From Symbiodinium natans (lineage: Eukaryota; Sar; Dinophyceae; Suessiales; Symbiodiniaceae): 64,000 nucleotides of DNA. Shown in pieces: positions 31,741 through 41,069 of this stretch. The notes below the pieces were generated by a model. That model saw only the letters and a list, made by a program, of their open reading frames with translations. It had not been told where the DNA came from and did not search any database. A program made the position numbers and the translations under genes. Positions within the stretch are counted from its first letter, which is position 1. Every line of letters begins with the position of its first letter. The stretch covers positions 412,501 through 476,500 of the forward strand of contig CAJNDS010002130.1 of the NCBI GenBank assembly GCA_905221605.1. Reading direction: 5' to 3'.

Positions 31741-32018
31741 TTTCAAAGAGGGCTCCTTGGGGTTCAGAACACCGGTTCTGATAAGACATTTGAAGAACCT
31801 GGAGCCTCAGAGTCAAGAGTGAAGCAAAAAACAAAACTGTCTCAGAAAACTTGGATACCTGTGTTCTTTCTTGCCTCTGACTGTGAGGCACTAGCTCCTT
31901 ACTTTTAAAGCAAAAGTAAGCCCACAGCAGAACCAACAGAATCAGAAGAGCTATGTTTCTATGTGTGCTCGTTTCCTGCCCTGCCAAGAACCCCCCGGGA
32001 CCCTCAACCCTCAACCCT

Positions 32019-32144
32019 ACTAGGTTCATGGTACCTGTTAACCAAATATAACTGTACTTATACCCCACTTCTAAGCCCCTTAAGTGCCCTAAAAAAGTTA
32101 TAAGTACAGTCTTAAGTACAGTTATAGGTACCAAACCTCCAAGT
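32019..32144. mobile_element. TIR element family B, copy 3
   Basis: It opens with a shortened ACTAGGTTCATGGTACC end and closes GGTACCAAACCTCCAAGT. The internal CCCACTTCTAAGCCCCTTAA is shared with copy 1. Confidence 0.7.
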
Positions 32145-32185
32145 AAGCCCTAAACCCCAAGCCTTCCTCCTTGCCAAACGGCGAG

Positions 32186-32280
32186 GCAGAACGTATTGCC
32201 GACCTAGAGGCCCAGAACAGTGCATTGCGGAGGCCTGGAAGGGGAGCCGCGCGGAATGGCAAAGGGACGATTATCAGCAG
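32186..32280 (+). CDS. exon, coiled-coil-like
   Basis: It follows AAACGGCGAG and reads AERIADLEAQNSALRRPGRG. The heptad-like Leu spacing fits the exon at 30834. The exact 3' end is uncertain. Confidence 0.45.
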
Positions 32281-32309
32281 GGTCATGGATCTAAACCGTG
32301 AGAGCCGAA

Positions 32310-32425
32310 AACCCCTAAAAACCCCTAAACCCCTAAACCCCTAAAACCTAAACTCCCTAAACCCCAGACCCCTAAACCCAAACCTTAAACCCTAAACCCT
32401 AAACCCGAAACCCTAAACCCTACTC
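32310..32425 (+). repeat. CCCTAAA array
   Basis: Degenerate CCCTAAA and CCCCTAAA units upstream of the exon at 32496. Confidence 0.9.
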
Positions 32426-32495
32426 AAATTCAAGAAGAAGCTTCTGTCCAGAAGAAAAAAAACAAAAGGAAACAAAACAGCCCTTTAAAGCAAAG

Positions 32496-32564
32496 AGTTG
32501 GCGAGGCAGCTCCGCAGTTCGGGGCCCTCTGCCTCCGGGCCTTCTGGGACGCTCCGCGTTGAAA
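32496..32564 (+). CDS. internal exon with GC donor
   Basis: It reads LARQLRSSGPSASGPSGTLR then VE. It ends at GAAA|GCAAGT, an ideal GC-type donor. TTTAGGG units follow at 32615-32690. Confidence 0.45.
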
Positions 32565-32800
32565 GCAAGTGAGCTGAGTTAAGCTAGTTGTTGTTTTCCG
32601 CCATTTTTTTTAAGGGGTTTAGGGTTTAGGGTTGGGTTTAGGGTTGGGGGTTTAGGGTTTAAATTTAGGGTTTAGGGTTTAGGGTTTGGGGGGGGGGGGC
32701 GGGGAGGAGGGGGCGCTTTAGGGGGGTTTAGGGGTTTTAAGGCGGCTTTTAGGTGTTTTGGGGGGGTTTTGTGGGTTTTGAGTGATTACTGTTGTTGCAG

Positions 32801-33100
32801 AGCAAGGACCTGGTCACCCGTCGACGCTCAGATGTTGAAAAAGGGCAATGTGGTGACCTACTCGCTGGACGCTCGACGCATTTGTAGTCGCATCCGCGTG
32901 GTCAGCACACGCAAGGGCGCGCCCCCAATCCATCGCCTGAAGAACATGTCCTGCTGTTGGGGCATCGCTGATCTGATCTCAAGACTAGTAGAAACTGGAA
33001 TTGGTCCCCTTGGCCAAGCTGAACATCCGAGTGTCTAGGAATTGCCCAGCGATCCCACACCATAAGCCACGGCAGGACCTCATTGACGCGTGGGGCGGAG
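32801..33100 (+). CDS. exon region, frame ambiguous
   Basis: It follows TTGTTGCAG. One frame reads SKDLVTRRRSDVEKGQCGDL to a stop. Another reads MLKKGNVVTYSLDARRICSR and on to IRVVSTRKGAPPIHRLK. An intron probably lies between the two. Confidence 0.35.
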
Positions 33101-33161
33101 GTGTACAACGCTCCCCTCCGAAGGCCGAAAGCCGATGAATGCGAGATCAGCTTGAAGTTAA

Positions 33162-33277
33162 AACTTGGGATGTTCCCCCTTATACTAACAGTCCTTAATT
33201 GGGATTATAGCACCCCCTACGAGAATGCTTATTAAGGACTGTTAGTAAGTATTGTATAAGGGGGAACATCCCAAGTT
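33162..33277. mobile_element. TIR element family A, copy 2
   Basis: It begins AACTTGGGATGTTCCCCC and ends GGGGGAACATCCCAAGTT, a perfect inverted terminus of at least 18 bp. Inner inverted segments carry TTACTAACAGTCCTTAA-type sequence. It is the best-preserved copy. Confidence 0.9.
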
Positions 33278-33282
33278 CAAGC

Positions 33283-33493
33283 AATCCGCGGACGCAAGGG
33301 CTGTGAGAAGCCCCCCCATACTCCCCAACTGTGGAGGTGTCCGTGGTTACAAAGGTGGTCCATGAGGATGGCGTCACCAGCTATGCCTTACGCGGCCTGT
33401 TCGCAAGACCCTTTTTTGTGTCAACGAGGCTGAGGCTGACGTTCATGGGGCCTGATCGCAGCACTGGGCCACATACCCATGTGCTCGAACCCT
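33283..33493 (+). CDS. exon after family A element
   Basis: It contains VEVSVVTKVVHEDGVTSYAL then RGLFARPFF. The core (about 33336-33408) is convincingly protein-like; the open frame runs on to a stop in the CCCTAAA array. An acceptor at GTGGAG|GTG is possible. Confidence 0.45.
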
Positions 33494-33660
33494 AAACCCT
33501 AAACCCTAAACCCTAAATCCTAAACCCTAAACCCTAAACCCTAAACCCTAAACCCTAAATCCTAAACCCTAAACCCTAAACCCTAAACCCTAAACCCTAA
33601 ACCCTAAACCCTAAACCCTAAACCCTAAACCCTAAACCCTAAACCCTAAACCCTAAACCC
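33488..33660 (+). repeat. CCCTAAA array
   Basis: About 24 near-perfect CCCTAAA units. Confidence 0.95.
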
Positions 33661-33668
33661 TGGTTCAG

Positions 33669-33765
33669 CGGGCGTGCGAGGCTGTGAGCGCGGTGGTGTG
33701 GACTTCGTGGAAGCCTCGCGCCTCCGCGACGTGCGGCTGGCACTCTGAGCCCTTTTGGTGCATTG
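33669..33765 (+). CDS. exon candidate between opposed arrays
   Basis: It follows CTGGTTCAG and reads RACEAVSAVVWTSWKPRASA. The donor GTTTACAGGG is at 33766, then TTTAGGG units (33774-33822). Confidence 0.4.
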
Positions 33766-34809
33766 GTTTACAGGGTTTAGGGTTTAGGGTTTAGGGTTTA
33801 GGGTTTAGGGTTCAGGGTTTTGGATTAAACTCCTTAAACCGAACCCTAAGGCTGTTATCACGTGGCATCTCGCTGCGGTTGCTGGACTTTAGACGGCGAG
33901 CATCAACCGAGCCCAGTGCTTTACCGAGTGCATCTGGGCTTGATCTTCTCATCTTGGCTTCTGGGCCTCTCGTTTTCTGAGCTGCCTGGCTTGGGGCGGT
34001 TTGGCTGCTTCAGAACGCCAGCGAGAACGGCACAGGGAAGAGGGAAATAGAGAGAGCAAGAATGAACGAGAGCGATCGAACGTGTGAAACATGGGAGAGC
34101 GACAGATAATGACACAGCCATGCGCAGTGACAGATGGGTAAGACACATACAGACACCCGCACCCACACATGCAACGAAAGAAGCTGCCACAAAGGAAGAA
34201 AGACGTGGGGGCTGATGATTAATCCTGGTACCCTAACCTCTCAACCCTGAACCCGCTTGTTTCTTTGGCTTCTTGCATGTTGCTTTCTGGAAGGTCTGGA
34301 AGATTTCCCCAAACCACTCTGGTGTGGCATCGACAAGTGATGTTGCCTGTAATTTTCCCACAGCTATCGCCAAGACCCTGCAATGTGAACGTCAGTTCAG
34401 CTAGGCGCATGGCCAAGAAAAGAACCTACAAAACTATATGATGAGGAATAAAAATTACAAGAATGGAGGCCCCTAGCCCATCATTCAGGTCAAGCCCCAC
34501 AACCACAAGTAGTTCATGACATTAAAGAAAGACGTTGGGCTGAATCTGTGAGTCGAGGTGACGCCCGAAGCCCTGAGCCCTAAACCTGCCATGCGGAGTT
34601 CAATGCACCTTTGGGCTTGGGGTTTAGGGTTTAGGGTTTAGGGGTTTAGGGTGCTTAGAGAAAGCTGGATGCAAAAAAAATGGTGCTCAGAGAAAATTTT
34701 CGTTTGGCTTGTCGGGCAATAGCAGCCTAAATGCTGCAACCAAGCGGAAAGCAACATCACAATCAACAGCACGATCCCAACACCTTTACATCCAAATCAG
34801 TAGCCATCT

Positions 34810-34929
34810 TTGAAAGACCTTGCTAGCATCTTAGGTCATATGGCTGCGGCACACGCCGCCCTGACGCGTGCCGAGCAGTGGAGAAACTTGCTGAAGCTGT
34901 GCCAACATGCTGTGCCTCTGCACCCGCAG
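34810..34929 (+). CDS. possible upstream exon of the gene at 34930
   Basis: The frame MKDLASILGHMAAAHAALTR then AEQWRNLLKL is protein-like and ends just before the next exon. It is in a different phase, so a very short intron or an alternative structure would be needed. Confidence 0.35.
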
Positions 34930-35735
34930 CATGCGTGTCCTCAAAAAGATGAGTCTTCCCGAAAAGTCCCATGCAGACTTGCTGTTCAGCAAGGAGGGAC
35001 AAGTGCAGAAGGCGATTGCAGAGGCGCATGGGCCTGTTTTGCTTCAGGTTTGAGTGGGTGTGTGCACGTGTGCGACATGTGACGTGAAGGTTTGCAACGC
35101 CAGGTGCTGCGCGAGAGCGGCCGCATTGACGTCCTGGTTCAAGGGGCGATGGGCTCAGACTTGAAGTGAGAAAGGTTTCGGCACACGGCTGCACAATTTG
35201 ATAGCTGTGATCTGAAATGGGCATCCAGGCCGGCATCACAGGAAAAACGAACGTCAAAAGCCACGAGGCCTGCACCAGTTGGAAGATGTGGTGTTGTGCG
35301 CAGGAGGCAGAAGTGCAGAAAAAACTGCAAGAGCCAAGACCTGGGCAACGCACTGCAATGCAGAGAGCCCCCCCCCCCCCGAGCTTGAAAGCAGACTTCT
35401 CTGGTGAAGGCCGTGGCCATTGCCCCTCAAGACCTTGGGCCCGACTTGCACAAGCCCTTTGATGGTACGACATGGGGGTGTCCCCCCTTTATACTAGCAG
35501 TCCTTCATAGGGATTCTAGATGATTCTAGTAGGTGGTCTTGTGATACCTATTAAGGCGCCTGGTAGTATAAGGGGGGTGCATCCCCAAACCCGCCCTGCC
35601 CTCCTATCCACACTTCTCCGTTCGAACCAAGAAGAGTTCTCTGAGTTGCTCCGCATGGCTTTGCGACCCTGGAAAATCTCGTGTTTGCACTCACTGAGCG
35701 CAATGCATGCGGGCTTCTGTCTCTACATGTGTTGA
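34930..35735 (+). CDS. four-exon gene, unknown protein
   Basis: Exons are 34930-35047 (MRVLKKMSLPEKSHADLLFS...AIAEAHGPVLLQ), 35104-35166 (VLRESGRIDVLVQGAMGSDL), 35410-35464 (AVAIAPQDLGPDLHKPFD) and 35632-35735 (EEFSELLRMALRPWKISCLH to TGA). Intron 1 is 56 bp GT-AG. Intron 2 lies between two TGAAG direct repeats, so its exact ends are ambiguous. Intron 3 (35465-35631) is GT-AG and is mostly a family A element; the codon split across it reads in phase. The encoded protein has about 93 residues in this part and shows no domain I can name. Confidence 0.65.
35473..35587. mobile_element. TIR element family A, copy 3 (intronic)
   Basis: It begins ATGGGGGTGTCCCCCC and ends GGGGGGTGCATCCCCAA. It starts 8 bp after the donor GTACGA of intron 3 of the gene at 34930. 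Confidence 0.8.
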
Positions 35736-35984
35736 ACTAATCTGTCACCTCACGTGCGGGTGCCAGACCATCATGGCAGGCAGCTGGGAGGAACGCAGTA
35801 AACATAAAACAGAATTGATGACTCGCGTGACTTGCAATGGTGCTGATCGTGTGCCAAGAATGCGGCGGAAGCTGGCAGGAGGAGCCAAGCGCTTGCAAAA
35901 GAATAGATACGTCGATGTCAGAACTCAGGCACATCATGATCCGAGCTTAGAACGAAACAGCCGATATCCGTGCTTAGGGCTCCC

Positions 35985-36108
35985 TAAACCCTAAACCCTA
36001 AACGGCCCTAAACCCTAAACCCTAAACCCTAAACCCTAAACCCTCAACCCTAAACCCTAAACCCTAAACCCTAAACCCTAAACCCGAATCCTTAAACCCT
36101 AAACGATG
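35985..36108 (+). repeat. CCCTAAA array
   Basis: About sixteen units, some degenerate. Confidence 0.95.
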
Positions 36109-36435
36109 CTGTCTCAGGCTTCAGGGAGAAAGCCTTACTGTAAGGTTGGCCATCTGAGAAACTACGGATTTTTAAGGCTTTGGCTATTTCAACTTGATTC
36201 TGGAATCTGGACTTGTGCAAATGTTGGTGGAAGCATGGTGCAGTCACGAGAGCTGTGCTGTGTTTCCGCAGCCATGGTCCTGAACCACGAATTGACACAC
36301 TACGTGCCGCAAACCGTGCGCAATTTAGTCCTGAGTCTGCAGGAGAAAGGCAGCGGCAGCGGCAAGAACTGCCCTTTCTGCGGCGTCCTGAGCACCCAGC
36401 ATCGAGATGAGGCCTTGGCCCCCCAAGCTTCCTAA
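36106..36435 (+). CDS. exon with CPFC motif, unknown protein
   Basis: The open frame is 109 codons. The 3' part after TTTCCGCAG (36272 on) reads MVLNHELTHYVPQTVRNLVL then SLQEKGSGSGKNCPFCGVLS. The CPFC pair could be half of a zinc site, but no partner is visible. A stop lies at 36433-36435. Confidence 0.45.
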   Translation: MLSQASGRKPYCKVGHLRNYGFLRLWLFQLDSGIWTCANVGGSMVQSRELCCVSAAMVLNHELTHYVPQTVRNLVLSLQEKGSGSGKNCPFCGVLSTQHRDEALAPQAS

Positions 36436-36454
36436 GCCCTACAACCAAGTTGTT

Positions 36455-36540
36455 CTGTTATTCCTATTATTTCTATTTTTACTATGATTACTATTATTAC
36501 TATTATTATTATTATTACTATTGCTACTATTACTTTCATG
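36455..36540. repeat. ATT/ACT microsatellite
   Basis: TATTATTACTATT-type repeats related to the longer one at 37003. Confidence 0.8.
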
Positions 36541-36601
36541 AAAGCTTACCTCCTAAACTTCCCCCACAGAACCGACAATCCCTTGACCTGACCTTCGACA
36601 G

Positions 36602-36721
36602 GCGTCGGATTTTGAGGAGGACGCGGTGAAGGGTGACACAGCCGCCCTGAAGTTCGAGAGGCGCTTTACGGAGGGTGCCGCTCGCAAGAAAGCGGAAGAT
36701 CAGGAGAAGATCGACAGGCGG
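36602..36721 (+). CDS. internal exon, charged helix
   Basis: It follows CCTTCGACAG. Forty codons read ASDFEEDAVKGDTAALKFER then RFTEGAARKKAEDQEKIDRR. The sequence is highly charged and helical. A TTTAGGG array follows (36735-36815). Confidence 0.55.
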
Positions 36722-36734
36722 GGCATGGTTGGGT

Positions 36735-36815
36735 GTATAGGGTTTAGGGTTTAGGGTTTAGGGTTTAGGGTTTAGGGTTTAGGGTTTAGGGTTTAGGGTT
36801 TAGGGTTTAGGGTTT
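36735..36815 (+). repeat. TTTAGGG array
   Basis: About eleven perfect units downstream of the exon at 36602. Confidence 0.95.
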
Positions 36816-37002
36816 CTTCTGCAAGCCTGCTGCAAAAGGGTTTAGGGTTTAGGATTTAGAGGAGTTCCGGCAATTTTTATGTGCTTTGGCCGTCCCTACT
36901 CCCTACACCCCTGCGTGTGCCCAGGCAGCGGGCAGCTGTGGCCGAAGCCGCTTTGCACTAGGTTTTGTTTCTTTAGGTTATAAGATTTCTATGAATATTC
37001 TT

Positions 37003-37165
37003 CCTACTATTATTACTATCATGACTATTATGACTATTATTACTATTATTACTATTATTACTATTATTACTATTATTACTATTATTACTATTATTACTAT
37101 TATTACTATTATTACTATTATTACTATTATTACTATTATTACTATTATTACTATTGTTGCTAATA
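37003..37165. repeat. ATTACT hexanucleotide repeat
   Basis: About 22 copies of ATTACT. Both strands give long Ile/Thr or Asn/Ser frames, which are artefacts. Confidence 0.95.
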
Positions 37166-37269
37166 TTACTATTATGACTACCGGTGCATTGTTGGATTTT
37201 GTTGGGGTTGGCCTCGGTGGAAGACATATGGTAGATAGCGGAAAAGGGGCCTGAGATTCGCCTTTAAAC

Positions 37270-37437
37270 TGGGGTCTGCGTGCAACTTCCATGCGACTCC
37301 GAGGGCGTGGAGGACCCAAAGACACGGCTCCGCCGCCTTCGGGACTTCACATCCTCCGAGCTGCCGCTGTCCGGGGCCTACATGTGGCTGGTGTGCTCCG
37401 CATTTGGCGTGGCCCGTGCCCAGCCCGGTCTACATAC
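37270..37437 (+). CDS. internal exon, unknown protein
   Basis: It reads CVQLPCDSEGVEDPKTRLRR, then RDFTSSELPLSGAYMWLVCS and AFGVARAQP, with donor GTCTAC near 37438. The composition is convincing; no family is recognised. Confidence 0.5.
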
Positions 37438-37885
37438 GGGGGCTTCCGCAAATATGGGTACCTGTTTGTACTCGGGGGATTTGTAGTACCCCGAATTCTG
37501 GGACATATCGTCGTACCATATAGTACCGGCAGGGCATGGGTTTCAGAAACATGGTGGCGGCTTGTCTCAGAAACTCCAATGTCTCAGGACGCGAGGAGCG
37601 AAGATGCAATTCATCTTCCTTCAGATGCTCCATCTTTCAGGCAGATCACGTGCCCTGCATTTGTGCGTGTCGCACCTGCCCAAGGATGCAACAGGCCATT
37701 CAGAGTTTCGCATGTTACACATGCCTACCCTTTGCCACACCAGTGTCTCACGGCAGCATCAGTCAATGAAGGTCCACTCTGCGACAGGCTCTTTTGTGAC
37801 TTCTTTGTTTCTGCAGCCCGATGCTGCCAGGGCCAATCCTCGGCATCGCCACCCGCTGTTTGCTGTGCCCTCATTGATACCAAGG

Positions 37886-37978
37886 GTGGTTTCGGAAATT
37901 AGGGTACCTTGTTGGAGTCATAAGGGGATCCCACTATTTAGGGGTCCATTGTAGGGGTCCCCCTTTTTCGTAAACCCC
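37886..37978. mobile_element. TIR element family C, copy 3 (reverse)
   Basis: It starts GGTTTCGGAAATTAGGGTACC and ends CCCCCTTTTTCGTAAACCCC, the reverse complement arrangement of copies 1 and 2. 37480-37885 holds only competing frames. Confidence 0.6.
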
Positions 37979-38330
37979 AAATCCTCTTTTTGGTTCTTTT
38001 GGGCTTTTGTTTACGTTGCGAGCGAGGCGTGCACACCATGTGCACTGCATGTCTGAAACTGGGGCTCAGCTTTTGGTGGGCTGTATGCTCGCCCACTTTG
38101 TAGACTGTACTTACCCTGTGACATGAAATCCCACGCAGGATCTGTCACTAGCCCAACATGGTGTACAGCAAGTACGCATAGCTGATATCGAAGCAGCCGT
38201 CGTTTCCTGAAACTAGCCTACGTCAGACGGCGTATGAGCGCAACGGGGACCTGAACCCTGGACCCTAAAGCCCAAAATCTCTCTGGCTTCGAAAGCTTCA
38301 GAGCTGCTCGGAATTTCCTGCAGAGCCAAG

Positions 38331-38454
38331 GCATACGGGCAAGAGCCTCTGGTTGCAGTACCTGGACCTCTTATGCGAGCAGCGTGCCTGCAGCACCGTG
38401 CTCAAGGCTGTGCTAGGGCTCTGCCTGGGAGGCGTTGAAAGTCAGGCTCAGTGA
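38331..38454 (+). CDS. terminal exon candidate
   Basis: It follows GAGCCAAG. It reads HTGKSLWLQYLDLLCEQRAC then STVLKAVLGLCLGG, to TGA at 38452. It is hydrophobic and helical. A second frame is open but less protein-like. Confidence 0.45.
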
Positions 38455-39768
38455 AAAGGCACTGGGCTAATGAACGTGGCATAGAATGTCAATCTTCTCG
38501 TAGGGGTGGTGCGCACACAGAGTTCGGCTGCCAGAGGCCGAGGGAGTTGTTCCCTCAGGCATGACGCGGTGTGTTGCGAGAAGCTCTTGTGGACGTGATG
38601 CTTAGAGCTCTCCTCCCAGGTATGAGGCCAGCCTTCCTGCGGGGCAGAAGCGGCAGCTCCCAGCAAAGTCGGGAGGCCAATGGGGGGTTCAGGAACCCCA
38701 AAAGCACCTGAGGCTGTTGCACATGTTCGGGGATTTCCCGCTTTGGGATTCATGCAACATGCTGCAAATTAACCCGATTAAGGACTGTCAGTGTAAGGGA
38801 GGTTCGGGTGCTGAGCCGAGATTTGGAGATGAGGCGGTCGGAGGCATGGGTGAGCCTACTAGCGATACCGTTTACAACAAGTCATTATGTACATAGCCAA
38901 GTAGGAAAACCGTACCCCGCAGAAGCAAAGTATGTATGTATGCATGCATGCATGTATGTATGTATGTATGTAAAAAACACATCCAGACAGCCAAACTCAT
39001 CTAACCCTACTTCTACCCAATGAGCCTTCTCAAGTGCAGCATCCTTGGCCGCAGGAGCCTGGCGTCGCCCGGTACCAGTGCCTCAGTACCGGGGCAGCAG
39101 AAATCCGGTCTTTGCATCGGCCTTGGATTTAGGGTTTCGGGGTTTAGGGCTTAGGAGCGTCTTTGGTGCCAACGAGTGCCAGAAAGCTTTTGGGCCACAA
39201 GTCTGCTGCACCCCAGCACGAACCAGGACACAGCAACTGGGCTTAGGATTATTCAATCATGAGATGGAGCGAAGTGGGTTGAGTCTTTGGTTCCGGTAGA
39301 TATCGCGTAGAGCCCGGATGCAAAAAAAGGGCTTAGGATATAGGGTTTAGTGGTTTAAGTAGAGGCGTAGTTGGAGATGGGTTTAGGGGTTTAGGGTTTA
39401 GGATTTGGGGTTTGGGGTTTGCTTGGGGTTTTCCTGTCGTGCTGGCTAACATCAAGAGCCTGGGTTCAGAGAATGGGTTTGGGGTTAGGGTTTAGGGTCC
39501 CGGGTGCTTAAGGGTAGAAAGGACTTCCCAAGCCTAGCACAGAAAGTTGCGAACATCCAAGCATCGTCCCGGTCCACCCCGGTTACCGACAGCTTGTCAG
39601 ACGTCTCAAAGCCATGTCATGCCATGTCTAAAGGCGGTCGCTCCGCAACACCGAAGCGTGAATCGCGCGTGAGAGCCGCTTGTCCCTAAACCCTAAACCC
39701 TAAACCCTAAACCTTAAACCTTAAATCCTAAACCCTAAACCCTAAACCAAAAACCAAGCAATCTCAAG
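38455..39768. other. no confident gene
   Basis: A minus-strand frame (38448-38753, 101 codons) is possible but unproved. A partial family A end lies near 38773-38810, a TATG/CATG microsatellite at 38934-38971, and TTTAGGG units at 39325-39500. Confidence 0.35.
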
Positions 39769-40483
39769 GATGGATGCTGCCACGCTCCTGGCTCTGCTCT
39801 GGATGGCTCTCAGCCCCCCTGGATGCAAAACTTGGAGGTTCACGGGTACTTATCACCCCAATTATAAGTCCACTTGTAGCCTACTTAGCCCCAATTCTAA
39901 GTGCACTTATAACCTACTTAGCCCCAATTACAAGTACACTTATAACCTACTTGACCCCAATTCTAAGTCCACTTGTAGCCTACTTAGAGGACTTAGGGAT
40001 CTTATAAGTGCTGTTCTACTTGGTTATAAGTACCCTAAACCTCCAAGACGGGGATGTCTGCGTAGAGATCTGGGCTTCGGGCTTCGAAAGTTGACTCGCC
40101 AAGGCAACTGCTTGTACCCCATCCTTTTCTCCGACTTGACGTACTTTCTCCGACATGGCTTCCTGCGCAAGCTTGGCAAGCACATGGAGGCTTTGACGCG
40201 CTTGACACGCATCCCAAAGCTGAAAAGGGTGTTTGAGGATCCAGGTGCTGCAAGCGTGAGCACAGACGATGACCATGCCAGCTTAGGAAGAGATCCTGAA
40301 TCCTTGCCAGCGGTTCCGAAGCCCTTGGTACCGCGCACTGCCATCCTTCCCTCCCTGGCTGCTTGGCACCCGATCCCACAGGAGTGCGCGCGCAACGTGC
40401 CATCAAGTAGCCGCTCTTTGATGCGAGTGCACGCTGCTGCCCGCCTCCCCCCATCTGCGGTTCAAACCCTACGCCGAAACTAA
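39769..40483 (+). CDS. open frame spanning a TIR element
   Basis: The frame opens after CTCAAG|GA with MDAATLLALLWMALSPPGCK and enters family B copy 4 without meeting a stop. It ends with a convincing exon (40066-40483) reading RDLGFGLRKLTRQGNCLYPI, then LFSDLTYFLRHGFLRKLGKH, to TAA at 40481. The element either is read through or is spliced out as an intron. Near the end RVFEDPGAASVSTDDDH is acidic. No family is recognised. Confidence 0.5.
39830..40047. mobile_element. TIR element family B, copy 4
   Basis: It begins ACTTGGAGGTTCACGGGTAC and ends GTACCCTAAACCTCCAAG. The interior holds about four 33-bp tandem units around CCCCAATTCTAAGT and CTACTTAG. Confidence 0.8.
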
Positions 40484-40589
40484 GCCCCCAAACCCAAAAC
40501 CCCAGACGTCCCCAAACTCCAAACCCCCCCAAAACCCTGAACCCCCTCAAAGCAGGGATATGCGGTTGGCCCCAGCTGTGGCAGGAGAG

Positions 40590-40645
40590 ACAGAAACACC
40601 CTAAACCCTAAACCCTAAGCCCTAAACCCTAAACCCTAAACCCCC
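40590..40645 (+). repeat. CCCTAAA array
   Basis: About seven units, followed by a GAGA microsatellite and poly-G (40650-40694). Confidence 0.9.
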
Positions 40646-40714
40646 TTCAAAAAGAGAGAGAGAGAGAGAGAGAGAGAAGGAAGGGGGGGGGGGGACGAAG
40701 AGAGGGATCAAAAG

Positions 40715-40800
40715 GCCACCCGAAGTTGCGGAAGCGGCCGAGCAGCTCTCTTCCCTGGGCTTGCGCTGCACCTGGCCCACGGTGAACCAGCTGTGCCTTG
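40715..40800 (+). CDS. internal exon, unknown protein
   Basis: It follows GGATCAAAAG|G. It reads PPEVAEAAEQLSSLGLRCTW then PTVNQLCL, with donor GTCTAA at 40801 leading straight into a CCCTAAA array. The last 16 nt of the exon and the first 4 of the intron recur after the array. Confidence 0.55.
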
Positions 40801-40924
40801 GTCTAAACCCTAAACCCTAAACCCTAAACCCTAAACCCTAAACCCTAAACCCCAAACCCCAAACCCTAAACCCTATAAACCCTAAACCCCAAACCCAAAC
40901 CCCAAACCCTAAACCCTAAACCAA
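40801..40924 (+). repeat. CCCTAAA array between direct repeats
   Basis: About 120 bp of CCCTAAA/CCCCAAA lie between AACCAGCTGTGCCTTGGTCT (40785-40804) and AACCAGCCGTGCCTTGGTCT (40925-40944). Confidence 0.9.
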
Positions 40925-40963
40925 AACCAGCCGTGCCTTGGTCTCTAGGACCCAAAGTCGGCC

Positions 40964-41066
40964 TTGGGATGTTCCCCCTTAATTATACTAGCAGTCCTAA
41001 ATAGGGATGATGATAAGGGGTCACGATAATCCCGACTGTTAGTCTATAAGGGGGGCACATCCCAAA
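40964..41066. mobile_element. TIR element family A, copy 5
   Basis: It begins TTGGGATGTTCCCCC and ends GGGGGCACATCCCAA. A shorter related element (copy 6) lies at about 41341-41396. Confidence 0.85.
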
Positions 41067-41069
41067 GAA

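Noticed and set aside
36886-37325. Ile/Thr-rich and Asn/Ser-rich frames
   Set aside because: They are translations of the ATTACT hexanucleotide repeat on either strand.
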